From the NCBI GenBank assembly GCA_963978265.1, contig CAXBQV010000082.1, positions 1-8,045 on the forward strand: DNA of 8,045 nucleotides, read 5' to 3'. The notes beneath the pieces are model-generated. The model searched no databases, was not told the origin of the DNA, and saw only the letters and a program-made list of their open reading frames with translations. This stretch comes from JAKALQ01 sp963978265. Its GTDB lineage: Bacteria > Actinomycetota > Actinomycetes > S36-B12 > UBA5976. A program made the position numbers and the translations under genes. This document shows, in pieces, positions 1-6,309 of the stretch (the stretch's first letter is position 1; each line of letters begins with the position of its first letter).

Positions 1-316
1 GCACCTCCTCCCACGTGCGGACGGGCCGCTGGCCCTTGGCGAGGTAGTAACGGATGTCGTCGAAGCGGATGTTGTCGAGGTCGGTGGTGGCCCAGTGCGT
101 GGGCATCGGCAGGCCGGCGAAGATCTGGAGCGCCTTCTGGCGGAACTCGCGGATCCACTCCTCTTCGCCCTTCACCTTGGAGATGTAGTCGATGACGCCG
201 GGGTTCAGCCCGACGCCGGCGTCGTACGCGTAGTCCTCGGCGTACTTGAAGTCGCCCTTCGAGCGGTCGACGGCGATCGCTTCGCGCTGGGCGAGGTTTT
301 CGTCGGTTTCGGCCAT
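1..316 (-). other. sufB: SufB-derived segment (N-terminus of Fe-S cluster assembly protein SufB)
   Basis: SufB is a scaffold subunit of the SufBCD complex, which builds Fe-S clusters in the cytoplasm. This stretch of about 105 codons begins at an internal ATG (316-314) that is probably the native sufB start: the following residues MAETDENLAQ lead into the variable N-terminal region, then KYAEDYAYDAG, GLNPGVIDYISKVKG, EEEWIREFR and the MPTHWATTDLDNIRFDDIRYY block typical of SufB (given here only as landmarks). The PTHWAT plus DxIRYYL wording recalls verrucomicrobial SufB more than actinobacterial SufB, from memory and with low certainty. The stretch continues past the left edge. No Suf partner genes are visible. 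It is in the same frame as the E3-like piece upstream, so a gene caller would report one protein. Confidence 0.75.
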
Positions 317-496
317 GGCCTTAGCGACGTGCAGCAGGGCCTTCGACGGGATGCAGCCGTAGTTCAGGCATTCGCCCCCGAGCTTATCGCGATCGACGAC
401 GATGGAGCGCTTGCCGAGCTGGCCGAGCTTGATGGCAGCGACGTATCCGCCCGGTCCGCCGCCGATCACCAGGGTGGTGACATGGAGTCGCTTCAT
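1..496 (-). CDS. Fused partial ORF: dihydrolipoamide-dehydrogenase-like N-terminus joined in frame to SufB N-terminus (probable assembly chimera)
   Basis: A continuous reading frame starts with ATG at 496-494 and runs off the left edge (165 codons seen, no stop). Residues 1-60 are the FAD-binding start of a dihydrolipoamide dehydrogenase (E3)-like flavoprotein disulfide reductase: the dinucleotide motif GGGPGGY at 12-18 and the redox disulfide motif GGECLNYGCIPSK at 40-52 with C43 and C48. From M61 the protein changes family and resembles the N-terminus of the Fe-S cluster scaffold SufB, with landmarks ISKVKGEEEWIREFR and MPTHWATTDL. The rest of the E3 NAD and dimerisation domains is missing. 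The start overlaps the stop of the upstream oxidoreductase by 4 nt (ATGA), so the E3-like start belongs to the operon; the SufB part probably does not. An E3-SufB fusion is not a domain order I know. The frame and the family change are clear; the artefact interpretation is likely but not proven. Confidence 0.8.
   Translation of the reverse strand, partial: MKRLHVTTLVIGGGPGGYVAAIKLGQLGKRSIVVDRDKLGGECLNYGCIPSKALLHVAKAMAETDENLAQREAIAVDRSKGDFKYAEDYAYDAGVGLNPGVIDYISKVKGEEEWIREFRQKALQIFAGLPMPTHWATTDLDNIRFDDIRYYLAKGQRPVRTWEEV
311..320. repeat. 10-bp perfect palindrome at the E3/SufB junction
   Basis: GGCCATGGCC reads the same on both strands and covers the internal ATG at which the protein changes from E3-like to SufB-like. 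It may be the short sequence shared by the two parents at the join. Palindromes of this size are not rare in G+C-rich DNA, so its presence may be chance. Confidence 0.5.
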
Positions 497-1860
497 CGCT
501 CCACGCCCTGATCAAGGATTTCGCGCAGTTTCGCGCCGCAGAAGAAGCCTTGGCATCGCCCGTTCTGCGCCCGCGTTCGACGTCGCAGACCGTTGAGGTC
601 GTGGGCCGGAACCGTTGCCTGCAATGCATCACGGATCTCCCCCATCGTCACGCGTTCACAGAAACAGATGATGTCGCCGTAGGCGGGATCGGCGGCGATG
701 CGATCCTCGTCCGCATACGGGCGCATGCCCGACTCTCCGAGGTACGGCATCGTCGGAGGTGCAGGCAGTTGCGTCTTCTCCGTGCACTGCAGACCTGCCG
801 AGCGAAGCATGGTGACGACATGTTCCGCAATCGCCATAGACGCCGTCACACCGGTGGAACGAATGCAGCCCGCAACGAGATAGCGGTCGTCGAGCTCGAT
901 CACGAAATCGCTGCGGTCGCTTGCAGCCCTGAGGCCCGCATAGGTGGTCGTCACTTCTTCATCGAGCAGCGTCGGCATGAGTTGCCGGCCCTTGGCGAGC
1001 AGGAATTCGAACCCTGCCTCGGTTGTGGCGGTGTCGAGGCGATCTTGCATGTCCTCCGCAGTCGGGCCGAGCATCACATTGCCGTAGATCGTGGGACTGA
1101 TGAGCACGCCTTTCCCGACCTTGCTGGGAACCGGCAACACGATGACGGGAACCTTGGGTCGGGCGAGCTTGTCGAAAACGAAGAGTTCGCCTCTCCGCGG
1201 ATGGAGCGTGAACCGATGGTGGCCGAACATTGCGTCGACGACGTCTCCTCCGAGACCGGCCGCGTTCACGATCCATGTGGCAGCGACGTCCCCGGCGGTC
1301 GTGTGCAGTGTCGAACGGTCCTCGGCAACGCCTGTCACGCGCGCGCTCAGGTGCAGCACCACACCGCGGTTCACGGCGTCAGTGGCCAGCGCAAGCACTG
1401 CTCCCCAGGAATCGATGACGGACTCGTCGGGAACTTCCAAGCCGCCCCGTGCACCCGGTCCCAGGTCCGGCACGGTTGCGTAGACCTGCGCGGCATCGAC
1501 GAGGCGCGTCGACGAGTAGCCGTTCGCGCGTGCCTTCTCAGCAAGCGTCGGGAGCGTCTGCAGTTGTTCCTCGTCCCACGCCACGAGGAGCGCGCCCGTA
1601 CGATCAACTGCCACCTGCGTTCGCTGCGCGAAGTCGCACCACAGTTCGTAGCCTCGACGGACGAGTTTCGATTCGAGTGTGCCCGGCGTCGCATCGAACC
1701 CGGTATGCAGGATTGCAGTGCTCGCCTTGCTCGTCGCATCGCCGACGTCGTTCCGTGCCTCGATGAGCGCAACGCGAAGGTTGTAGCCGGCCAACTCCCG
1801 TGCGATCGCACACCCCACGACACCCGCACCGATGACAGCGACGTCGTACTCGGTACTCAT
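493..1860 (-). CDS. GlpA-type FAD-dependent oxidoreductase with C-terminal BFD-like [2Fe-2S] domain
   Basis: This 455-aa protein belongs to the DAO/GlpA family (glycerol-3-phosphate dehydrogenase and L-2-hydroxyglutarate oxidase relatives). Near the N-terminus is the FAD Rossmann motif VIGAGVVGCAIARELAGY (9-26); VNAAGLGGD (198-206) and the late FAD motif IRSTGVTASMAIAEHV (333-348) follow. The C-terminus carries a BFD-like iron-sulfur domain with four cysteines, C399-x-C401 and C436-x4-C441 (CFC and CQGFFC), as in anaerobic GlpA, which passes electrons to a partner rather than to oxygen. The ATG at 1860 is chosen over the upstream ATG at 1935 because MSTEYDVAVIGAG is a normal family start and it overlaps the kinase stop by 4 nt (ATGA). 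The downstream E3-like gene starts in another 4-nt overlap. Pairing with a GlpK-like kinase suggests a phosphorylated polyol or a related alcohol as substrate; this is inferred. L-2-hydroxyglutarate-type activity is an alternative. Confidence 0.88.
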   Translation of the reverse strand: MSTEYDVAVIGAGVVGCAIARELAGYNLRVALIEARNDVGDATSKASTAILHTGFDATPGTLESKLVRRGYELWCDFAQRTQVAVDRTGALLVAWDEEQLQTLPTLAEKARANGYSSTRLVDAAQVYATVPDLGPGARGGLEVPDESVIDSWGAVLALATDAVNRGVVLHLSARVTGVAEDRSTLHTTAGDVAATWIVNAAGLGGDVVDAMFGHHRFTLHPRRGELFVFDKLARPKVPVIVLPVPSKVGKGVLISPTIYGNVMLGPTAEDMQDRLDTATTEAGFEFLLAKGRQLMPTLLDEEVTTTYAGLRAASDRSDFVIELDDRYLVAGCIRSTGVTASMAIAEHVVTMLRSAGLQCTEKTQLPAPPTMPYLGESGMRPYADEDRIAADPAYGDIICFCERVTMGEIRDALQATVPAHDLNGLRRRTRAQNGRCQGFFCGAKLREILDQGVER

Positions 1861-3281
1861 GCGCCACTCACCAACATGCGGTCGACGGCACCCCGCCACT
1901 CCGAACGGAACGAATCCGCACGGTCGCGCGACCATGCAGGTTCAAACGTGTGTTCAGGCTTCCACGCAACCACCGCGTCAGCGAGGGTCAACGAAGGCTC
2001 GATTGACATGCGGGCAAGTGCCACGGCGCCAAGTGGCGTGGCATGGGCTGTGGGATAGACATCGATCGGAATTTGCAGCAGATCGGCGACCGACTGCATG
2101 AACACCGCACTGCGAGTGAGCCCGCCGTCCACTCGCATCCGCGTCAATGGCGAGGCCATATCGGTCGAAACAAGGTCGGCCAATTCGGCAACCTGTGCAG
2201 CCAATCCCTGGATCACCGCAGTGACAAGATCGGCCCGAGTGCTTCCGAGCGACATCCCTTGAAAGGATGCAGTCGCGTCAGGACGCCACCACGGAGCTGC
2301 GAGCCCTGCGAGCGCTGGCACGCACAACACCCCGTGTGCGTCGTCGGATGCGATGGCGTCGATTTCCTGCGAGCCAGCGAGCATCCCGGTGTCCTGTAGC
2401 CAACGAATCGCGGAGGCGGCTGTGAATACCTGCCCGTCACTGCAATAGGAGGTGACATCACGCACTCGCCAAGCGACGGACACGGTCAAGCCGTTTCGCG
2501 ACCTCACCGGATCCGCACCGAGATTCGCGAGGAGGAATGCTCCGGTTCCGAACGTGCACTTTGCCTGCCCGGCATCAAGGCAGGACTCGGCGAGGAGTGC
2601 AGCCTGTTGATCAACAACGAGACCGCCGACCGGAATCGCACCGCCGAATTCGCCGGTGGTGCCGACGATCTCGTCGTTTGCCGCAATCCGGGGCATGCGC
2701 TCACCTTGCAAACCGAACAGACGGAGGAGTTGATCGTCGTAGGCGACGGAATCGAGATCCGTGACAAGCGACCTGCTGGCTGTTGAGGCGTCCGTAACGA
2801 AGGAACCGGTGAGTCGATGCAGAATCCAGGCGTCGGAAGTCGTCACCACTCCCGACGTCGTCAGATGCTTCCGAATCCAAGACAACTTCGGCGCGGAGAA
2901 GTACGGATCCAGAACCAAACCGGTTCTCCCGGCTATCGCCTCCGCATGGGGCCGCAGCTCATCCGTGATCGACTGCGCACGACCGTCCTGCCAGACGATC
3001 AACGGCGTCAGGGGTCGGCCGGAGTCCGGATCCCACGCAAGGACGGTCTCACCCTGGTTCGTCAGCGACACCGCATCGATGGGGACTCCTGCTTCGTCGA
3101 CCGCACGATGCGCAGCGACGAGCACCGAATCCATGAGTTCGATCGGGTCCTGCTCGACGATGCCACCCGGGCGATACTCCGGCCGGATCGGGACTTCAGC
3201 GATCGACAGCACCCGATCAGCGGCATCCACGACAACGGCCTTTGTGCCGGACGTTCCCTGGTCGATCGCAAGTACGTTCAC
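1857..3281 (-). CDS. FGGY-family carbohydrate kinase, glycerol-kinase-like, with altered substrate pocket
   Basis: ATP-dependent sugar/polyol kinase, 474 aa with the GTG start at 3281, slightly short of typical GlpK (about 500). Phosphate-binding motif AIDQGTSGTKA lies at 5-15 and the adenosine motif VDGGLTRS at 384-391. Compared with E. coli GlpK, the residues corresponding to glycerol contacts E84, W103, Y135, D245 (base) and F270 appear as E78, W97 (IVWQD), Y127 (DPYFSA), D224 (VDQQAAL) and F249 (GTGAF). The residue aligned with R83 is G77: NQGET replaces NQRET. The substrate may therefore be a glycerol-like but different or larger alcohol. The GTG is chosen because the protein then begins MNVLAIDQGT and lies 22 nt after the aldehyde dehydrogenase stop; the open frame extends to an ATG at 3476, but that would overlap the upstream gene by 173 nt. 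The stop overlaps the next gene by 4 nt. Automatic annotation would probably say glycerol kinase; I consider that uncertain. Confidence 0.87.
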   Translation of the reverse strand: MNVLAIDQGTSGTKAVVVDAADRVLSIAEVPIRPEYRPGGIVEQDPIELMDSVLVAAHRAVDEAGVPIDAVSLTNQGETVLAWDPDSGRPLTPLIVWQDGRAQSITDELRPHAEAIAGRTGLVLDPYFSAPKLSWIRKHLTTSGVVTTSDAWILHRLTGSFVTDASTASRSLVTDLDSVAYDDQLLRLFGLQGERMPRIAANDEIVGTTGEFGGAIPVGGLVVDQQAALLAESCLDAGQAKCTFGTGAFLLANLGADPVRSRNGLTVSVAWRVRDVTSYCSDGQVFTAASAIRWLQDTGMLAGSQEIDAIASDDAHGVLCVPALAGLAAPWWRPDATASFQGMSLGSTRADLVTAVIQGLAAQVAELADLVSTDMASPLTRMRVDGGLTRSAVFMQSVADLLQIPIDVYPTAHATPLGAVALARMSIEPSLTLADAVVAWKPEHTFEPAWSRDRADSFRSEWRGAVDRMLVSGA

Positions 3282-3303
3282 CGTCGTCGGCCCCAGCGCT
3301 CGA

Positions 3304-4665
3304 TCAGCCAGTCGTGTCGAAGAAGACGTTCTTCGTCTCGGTGAACGCATCGAGCGCATCCGGGCCGAGTTCACGACCGAGTCCGGATTGCTTGTACCCA
3401 CCGAACGGTGTCCAGTAGCGCACGGATGAGTGGGAGTTGACCGAAAGGTTGCCCGAATCAACACCGCGCGCAACACGCACAGCGCGGCCGAGATCCTTCG
3501 TCCAGATCGAGCCCGAAAGACCGTAGATGCTGTCGTTCGCGATGCGAATTGCGTCCGCCTCGTCCGTGAAGCGCATCACCGACACCACCGGACCGAAGAT
3601 CTCCTCAGTGAACTGGCGGTCAGCGCGTTCGGCGATGAGCACCTTCGGGGGCATCCAGTAACCGGGACCACTGGGGCACGAACCTTCGAACGCAACGGTC
3701 GCGTCGGTGAGGTACGACGACACCGTTTCGAAGTGGTGCTTCGTGATGAGTGGGCCCATCTCCGAGGCATCGTCAAGCGGGTTGATGACCTTCACGCCCT
3801 TGACGGCGACCTCGAAACGTTCCATGAAGGTGTCGAACACGGACGCCTGCACAAGAATGCGAGACCGCGCACAGCAGTCCTGTCCGGCATTGTCGAAGAC
3901 TCCGTACGGCGCAGTTGCCGCTGCCCGCTCGATATCGCTGTCGGCGAAGATGATGTTCGCGGACTTGCCGCCGAGTTCCAGCGTGACCGGCTTCACCTGA
4001 TCTGCCGCGCCGCGCATGATCTGCTTGCCGACATCGGTGGAACCGGTGAAGACGAGTTTGCGCACAAGCGGATGCTCGACAAAACGGTTTCCGACAACCG
4101 AACCCTTGCCGGTGATGACGTTGAACACGCCCTCCGGAATACCGGCCTCGAGCGCCAGTTCTGCCAGACGCATTGCCGTGAGCGGCGTGACCTCGGCAGG
4201 TTTCAGCACGACAGTGTTGCCTGCGGCGAGCGCCGGCGCGAATCCCCAGCCCGCAATCGGCATCGGGAAGTTCCACGGCACGATGATGCCGATGACGCCC
4301 AGCGGTTCCTTGAACGTCACGTCCATCCCGTTCGCAACCGGGATCTGCAGACCGAAGAGTCGCTCGGGCGCTGCCGCGTAGTAGTTCAGCACGTCCCGGA
4401 CGTTGCCCGCCTCCCAACGGGCATTGCCGATGGTGTGCCCGGAGTTCGCAACTTCGAGTTGCGCGAGCTCCTCGTTGTGTGCGTCGACGACAGCTGCGAA
4501 TCGGCGCAGCAACTTCGCGCGATCGCCCGGAGCCACGGTGCGCCAGGTTTGAAAAGCCTTGTCCGCCTTGGCGATGATCGCATCGACTTCCTCGACGGAC
4601 GACGAGTGCACCTCGCGGATCGGCTGTTCGGTTGCAGGGTTGATGACGGTGAACGTCGAGCCCAT
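3304..4665 (-). CDS. NAD(P)-dependent aldehyde dehydrogenase (ALDH superfamily)
   Basis: This enzyme of 453 aa oxidises an aldehyde to a carboxylate in the cytoplasm. Family landmarks are all intact: VPWNFP (129-134, N132), KPAEVTPL (155-162), FTGSTDVGK (206-214), general base E230 in LELGGKSANI, nucleophile C264 in NAGQDCCARSR, coenzyme-ribose residue E355 in EEIFGPV, and FGGYKQSGLGRELG (421-434). The nucleophile is followed by a second cysteine (C265), a form I recall from actinobacterial ALDHs. It lacks an N-terminal extension and is slightly shorter than the usual 470-500 aa. It starts 12 nt after the ligase stop, with AAGGGA as a likely ribosome site, and ends 22 nt before the kinase. 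Its position after a gamma-glutamyl ligase recalls PuuC-type oxidation of gamma-glutamyl-amino aldehydes, so a gamma-glutamylated aldehyde is the likely substrate; this is inferred from context. Specificity cannot be read from sequence. Confidence 0.92.
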   Translation of the reverse strand: MGSTFTVINPATEQPIREVHSSSVEEVDAIIAKADKAFQTWRTVAPGDRAKLLRRFAAVVDAHNEELAQLEVANSGHTIGNARWEAGNVRDVLNYYAAAPERLFGLQIPVANGMDVTFKEPLGVIGIIVPWNFPMPIAGWGFAPALAAGNTVVLKPAEVTPLTAMRLAELALEAGIPEGVFNVITGKGSVVGNRFVEHPLVRKLVFTGSTDVGKQIMRGAADQVKPVTLELGGKSANIIFADSDIERAAATAPYGVFDNAGQDCCARSRILVQASVFDTFMERFEVAVKGVKVINPLDDASEMGPLITKHHFETVSSYLTDATVAFEGSCPSGPGYWMPPKVLIAERADRQFTEEIFGPVVSVMRFTDEADAIRIANDSIYGLSGSIWTKDLGRAVRVARGVDSGNLSVNSHSSVRYWTPFGGYKQSGLGRELGPDALDAFTETKNVFFDTTG

Positions 4666-4677
4666 GAGTCAGATCCC

Positions 4678-6039
4678 TTACATGCGTTCGAAGGAACGGA
4701 AGCGTTCCCAATCGGTGACGGCGCGATTGAACGCGTCGACTTCGACTTCTGCCATATGACCGTAGTGCTTCTGCACATCGGCACCAAACGCCTCGCGTAC
4801 CCAGGCACTGTGCACCCAGAGTTCGCGTGCCTCGGCGAGCGTTGTGGGAACGCGCTCCGCATTCGCGGCGTAGGCGTTGCCGCCGAATGCCGGTTCGAGC
4901 GCCATCTTCTTGTTGATGCCGTCGATGCCGGCCGCAATGATGCCGGCGACGGCGAGGTACGGATTCACGTCTCCACCGGGAACGCGGTTCTCAAGGCGCA
5001 ACGATGGACCATGACCGACGAGGCGGAAGGCACAGGTGCGATTGTCGCGTCCCCACTTGATGGCGGTCGGCGCGAACGTGCCGGGCTGGTAGCGCTTGTA
5101 CGAGTTGATGTTCGGCGCATACAGCATCGTGAGTTCGCGCATGTGTGCGATCTGGCCGGCGATGAACTGCCGACCGAGGTCGGACATGCCGTGTTCCGTG
5201 TCGGTGCTGTCCGCCATGACGAGCTCGTCATTGAGGCCGCGGAACGACAGGTGGATGTGGCAGGAATTGCCTTCCCGTTCGTTGTACTTCGCCATGAACG
5301 TGAGCGACTTGCCGTGCTGGCTGGCAATCTCCTTGGCACCGGTCTTGTAGATGACGTGGTTGTCACAGGTGGTCTGCGCATCGGAGTACCGGAATGCGAT
5401 CTCGTGTTGGCCGAAGTTGCACTCGCCCTTCGCGGATTCAACCGTCATGCCGGCGGCATCCATCGCCAGCCGGATGTCCCGCAGCAGCGGCTCGACACGA
5501 GCTGACCCGATCATCGAGTAGTCGACGTTGTATCGATTGGCGGGGGTCATGCCCAGGTAGTGGTTGTCCCATGCGTCTTCATAGGTGTCCTCGAAGACGA
5601 TGAACTCCAACTCGGTGCCGCAGAGTGCGATCATCCCCATGTCCTTGAGCGCACTGAGTTGACGCTGCAGGACTTGTCGGGGTGAGACTGAAATGCCGGC
5701 ATCGTGGTGGCCAAGGAGATCGGCGATCACGAGTGCGGAGCCGGGTCGCCACGTCGTGTACCGAAGCGTGCTCATGTCGCAGCGCATGAGCATGTCGCCG
5801 TATCCCGTGTCCCACGACGAGACGTCGTAGCCGGCCACCGTGTTCATATCGATGTCGACGGCAAGCAAGTAGTTGCAGCCCTCAGCTCCATGGCCCACGA
5901 CTTCGCTCAGGAAGAACGGTGCATGGATGAACTTCGCCTGCAGGCGGCCCTGCATGTCAGTGAAGGCAACGACAACGGTGTCGATACGGCCTTCGGCGAT
6001 ATCCCTGCTCAGCTGATCCAGCGACAGCGACGTGGGCAT
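4678..6039 (-). CDS. Glutamine-synthetase-family gamma-glutamyl-amine/amino-alcohol ligase
   Basis: ATP-dependent ligase of 453 aa, related to GlnA but of the PuuA/IpuC/GlnA-homologue type that couples glutamate to an organic amine. Metal and ATP motifs are visible: TELEFIVF (142-149), GECNFGQHEI (205-214), GNSCHIHLSF (257-266), NSYKRYQPG (312-320), KWGRDNR (328-334) and RLENRVPGGDVNPYL (348-362). The GlnA adenylylation motif NLYDLP is not conserved (NAYAAN here), which argues against the housekeeping enzyme. The start at 6039 is chosen because GGAG sits 5 nt upstream and MPTSLSLDQL is a sensible N-terminus; an upstream in-frame ATG at 6102 would add 21 residues of unlikely composition. It is first in a five-gene operon and is divergent from an amine/amino acid permease, an arrangement typical of amine catabolism through gamma-glutamyl intermediates. 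The amine itself is unknown; ethanolamine, an aminopropanol or an aminodiol are candidates. Confidence 0.9.
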   Translation of the reverse strand: MPTSLSLDQLSRDIAEGRIDTVVVAFTDMQGRLQAKFIHAPFFLSEVVGHGAEGCNYLLAVDIDMNTVAGYDVSSWDTGYGDMLMRCDMSTLRYTTWRPGSALVIADLLGHHDAGISVSPRQVLQRQLSALKDMGMIALCGTELEFIVFEDTYEDAWDNHYLGMTPANRYNVDYSMIGSARVEPLLRDIRLAMDAAGMTVESAKGECNFGQHEIAFRYSDAQTTCDNHVIYKTGAKEIASQHGKSLTFMAKYNEREGNSCHIHLSFRGLNDELVMADSTDTEHGMSDLGRQFIAGQIAHMRELTMLYAPNINSYKRYQPGTFAPTAIKWGRDNRTCAFRLVGHGPSLRLENRVPGGDVNPYLAVAGIIAAGIDGINKKMALEPAFGGNAYAANAERVPTTLAEARELWVHSAWVREAFGADVQKHYGHMAEVEVDAFNRAVTDWERFRSFERM

Positions 6040-6044
6040 GACGG

Positions 6045-6048
6045 CTCC
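6045..6048 (-). promoter_or_regulatory. Ribosome binding site deciding the ligase start
   Basis: On the minus strand GGAG lies 5 nt before ATG 6039-6037. It supports this start over the in-frame ATG at 6102. Two of its bases are shared with the palindrome at 6047-6058. Confidence 0.65.
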
Positions 6049-6058
6049 AATCGATTGG
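6047..6058. repeat. 12-bp perfect palindrome CCAATCGATTGG, candidate operator
   Basis: The sequence is identical on both strands and lies 8-19 nt upstream of the ligase start, overlapping its Shine-Dalgarno sequence. A CG-centred palindrome is the shape of LacI-type operators, but no regulator gene is present to support a family. Protein bound here could block the first gene of the operon. Confidence 0.45.
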
Positions 6059-6200
6059 TTACCCCCGAGTTTGCCGCACTTGCTGTGAGCGTGGAATGCC
6101 ACTCATCGCCTATTCCCGCCTGCATGAGCGTGTGCAGGACGCAACCAGCGAGCCGGTGACACCTACTCGCGGGAAATCGACCACTCATCCCGCAGGTCCA

Positions 6201-6234
6201 CCGCTTGCAGATACGCGCGCTGTCGCGCAAGCGG
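6201..6234. repeat. Inverted repeat CCGCTTGC-N18-GCAAGCGG, candidate operator or leader hairpin
   Basis: Two perfect 8-bp arms (6201-6208 and 6227-6234) are separated by 18 bp. A second, shorter inverted repeat GCGCG-CTGT-CGCGC (6215-6228) is nested and shares two bases with the right arm, so the two pairings would exclude each other in RNA. It lies in the divergent region, ending 75 bp before the permease start. It may bind a dimeric regulator or fold in the permease leader. Confidence 0.45.
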
Positions 6235-6299
6235 CGGACTTACGAAGTGCCGGTCCCCCCGCCACACTTTTCGGCATGTCGGGTACTAGGTCCCGAGTT

Positions 6300-6305
6300 G
6301 GAGGG
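6300..6305 (+). promoter_or_regulatory. Strong ribosome binding site deciding the permease GTG start
   Basis: GGAGGG lies 4 nt before GTG 6310-6312. It fixes the permease start at a GTG, against the upstream in-frame ATG at 6205, which has no comparable site. Confidence 0.75.
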
Positions 6306-6309
6306 AAAC

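Larger units (their letters stand above)
6040..6309. promoter_or_regulatory. Divergent intergenic region between ligase operon and permease
   Basis: These 270 bp separate two divergent start codons and must hold promoters for both. I could not identify convincing -35/-10 pairs. It contains a 12-bp palindrome next to the ligase start and an 8-bp inverted repeat 76 bp before the permease start, both possible operators for a shared regulator. No small gene or RNA was recognised here. Confidence 0.6.

Noticed and set aside
493..1860. Simple annotation as glycerol-3-phosphate dehydrogenase GlpA/GlpD
   Set aside because: The family is right, but several activities share this fold and the neighbouring kinase departs from GlpK at a glycerol contact, so no gene symbol is given.
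550..2058. A 502-codon open frame on the plus strand, antisense to the GlpA-like oxidoreductase and kinase end
   Set aside because: It is entirely shadowed by well-supported genes, has no known motif and has composition typical of antisense frames.
1857..3476. Longer kinase starting at ATG 3476
   Set aside because: The extra 65 residues would overlap the aldehyde dehydrogenase by 173 nt, are Arg/Ser-rich and precede the true family N-terminus NVLAIDQGT; GTG at 3281 fits better.
3430..5505. A 691-codon open frame on the plus strand, antisense to the aldehyde dehydrogenase and ligase genes
   Set aside because: Both opposite-strand genes have complete family motifs. The frame has no recognisable domain, is rich in Arg/His/Asp as antisense G+C-rich frames are, and has no ribosome site that I could see. 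It is a by-product of codon bias.
4678..6102. Longer ligase starting at ATG 6102
   Set aside because: The 21 additional residues do not resemble the family, and GGAG lies 5 nt before the ATG at 6039.
6281..6294. Imperfect dyad GGGTACTAGGTCCC with a TACTAG that could be a -10 element for the permease
   Set aside because: No acceptable -35 was found at the right distance, and only 5 of 7 pairs match, so it is not called.
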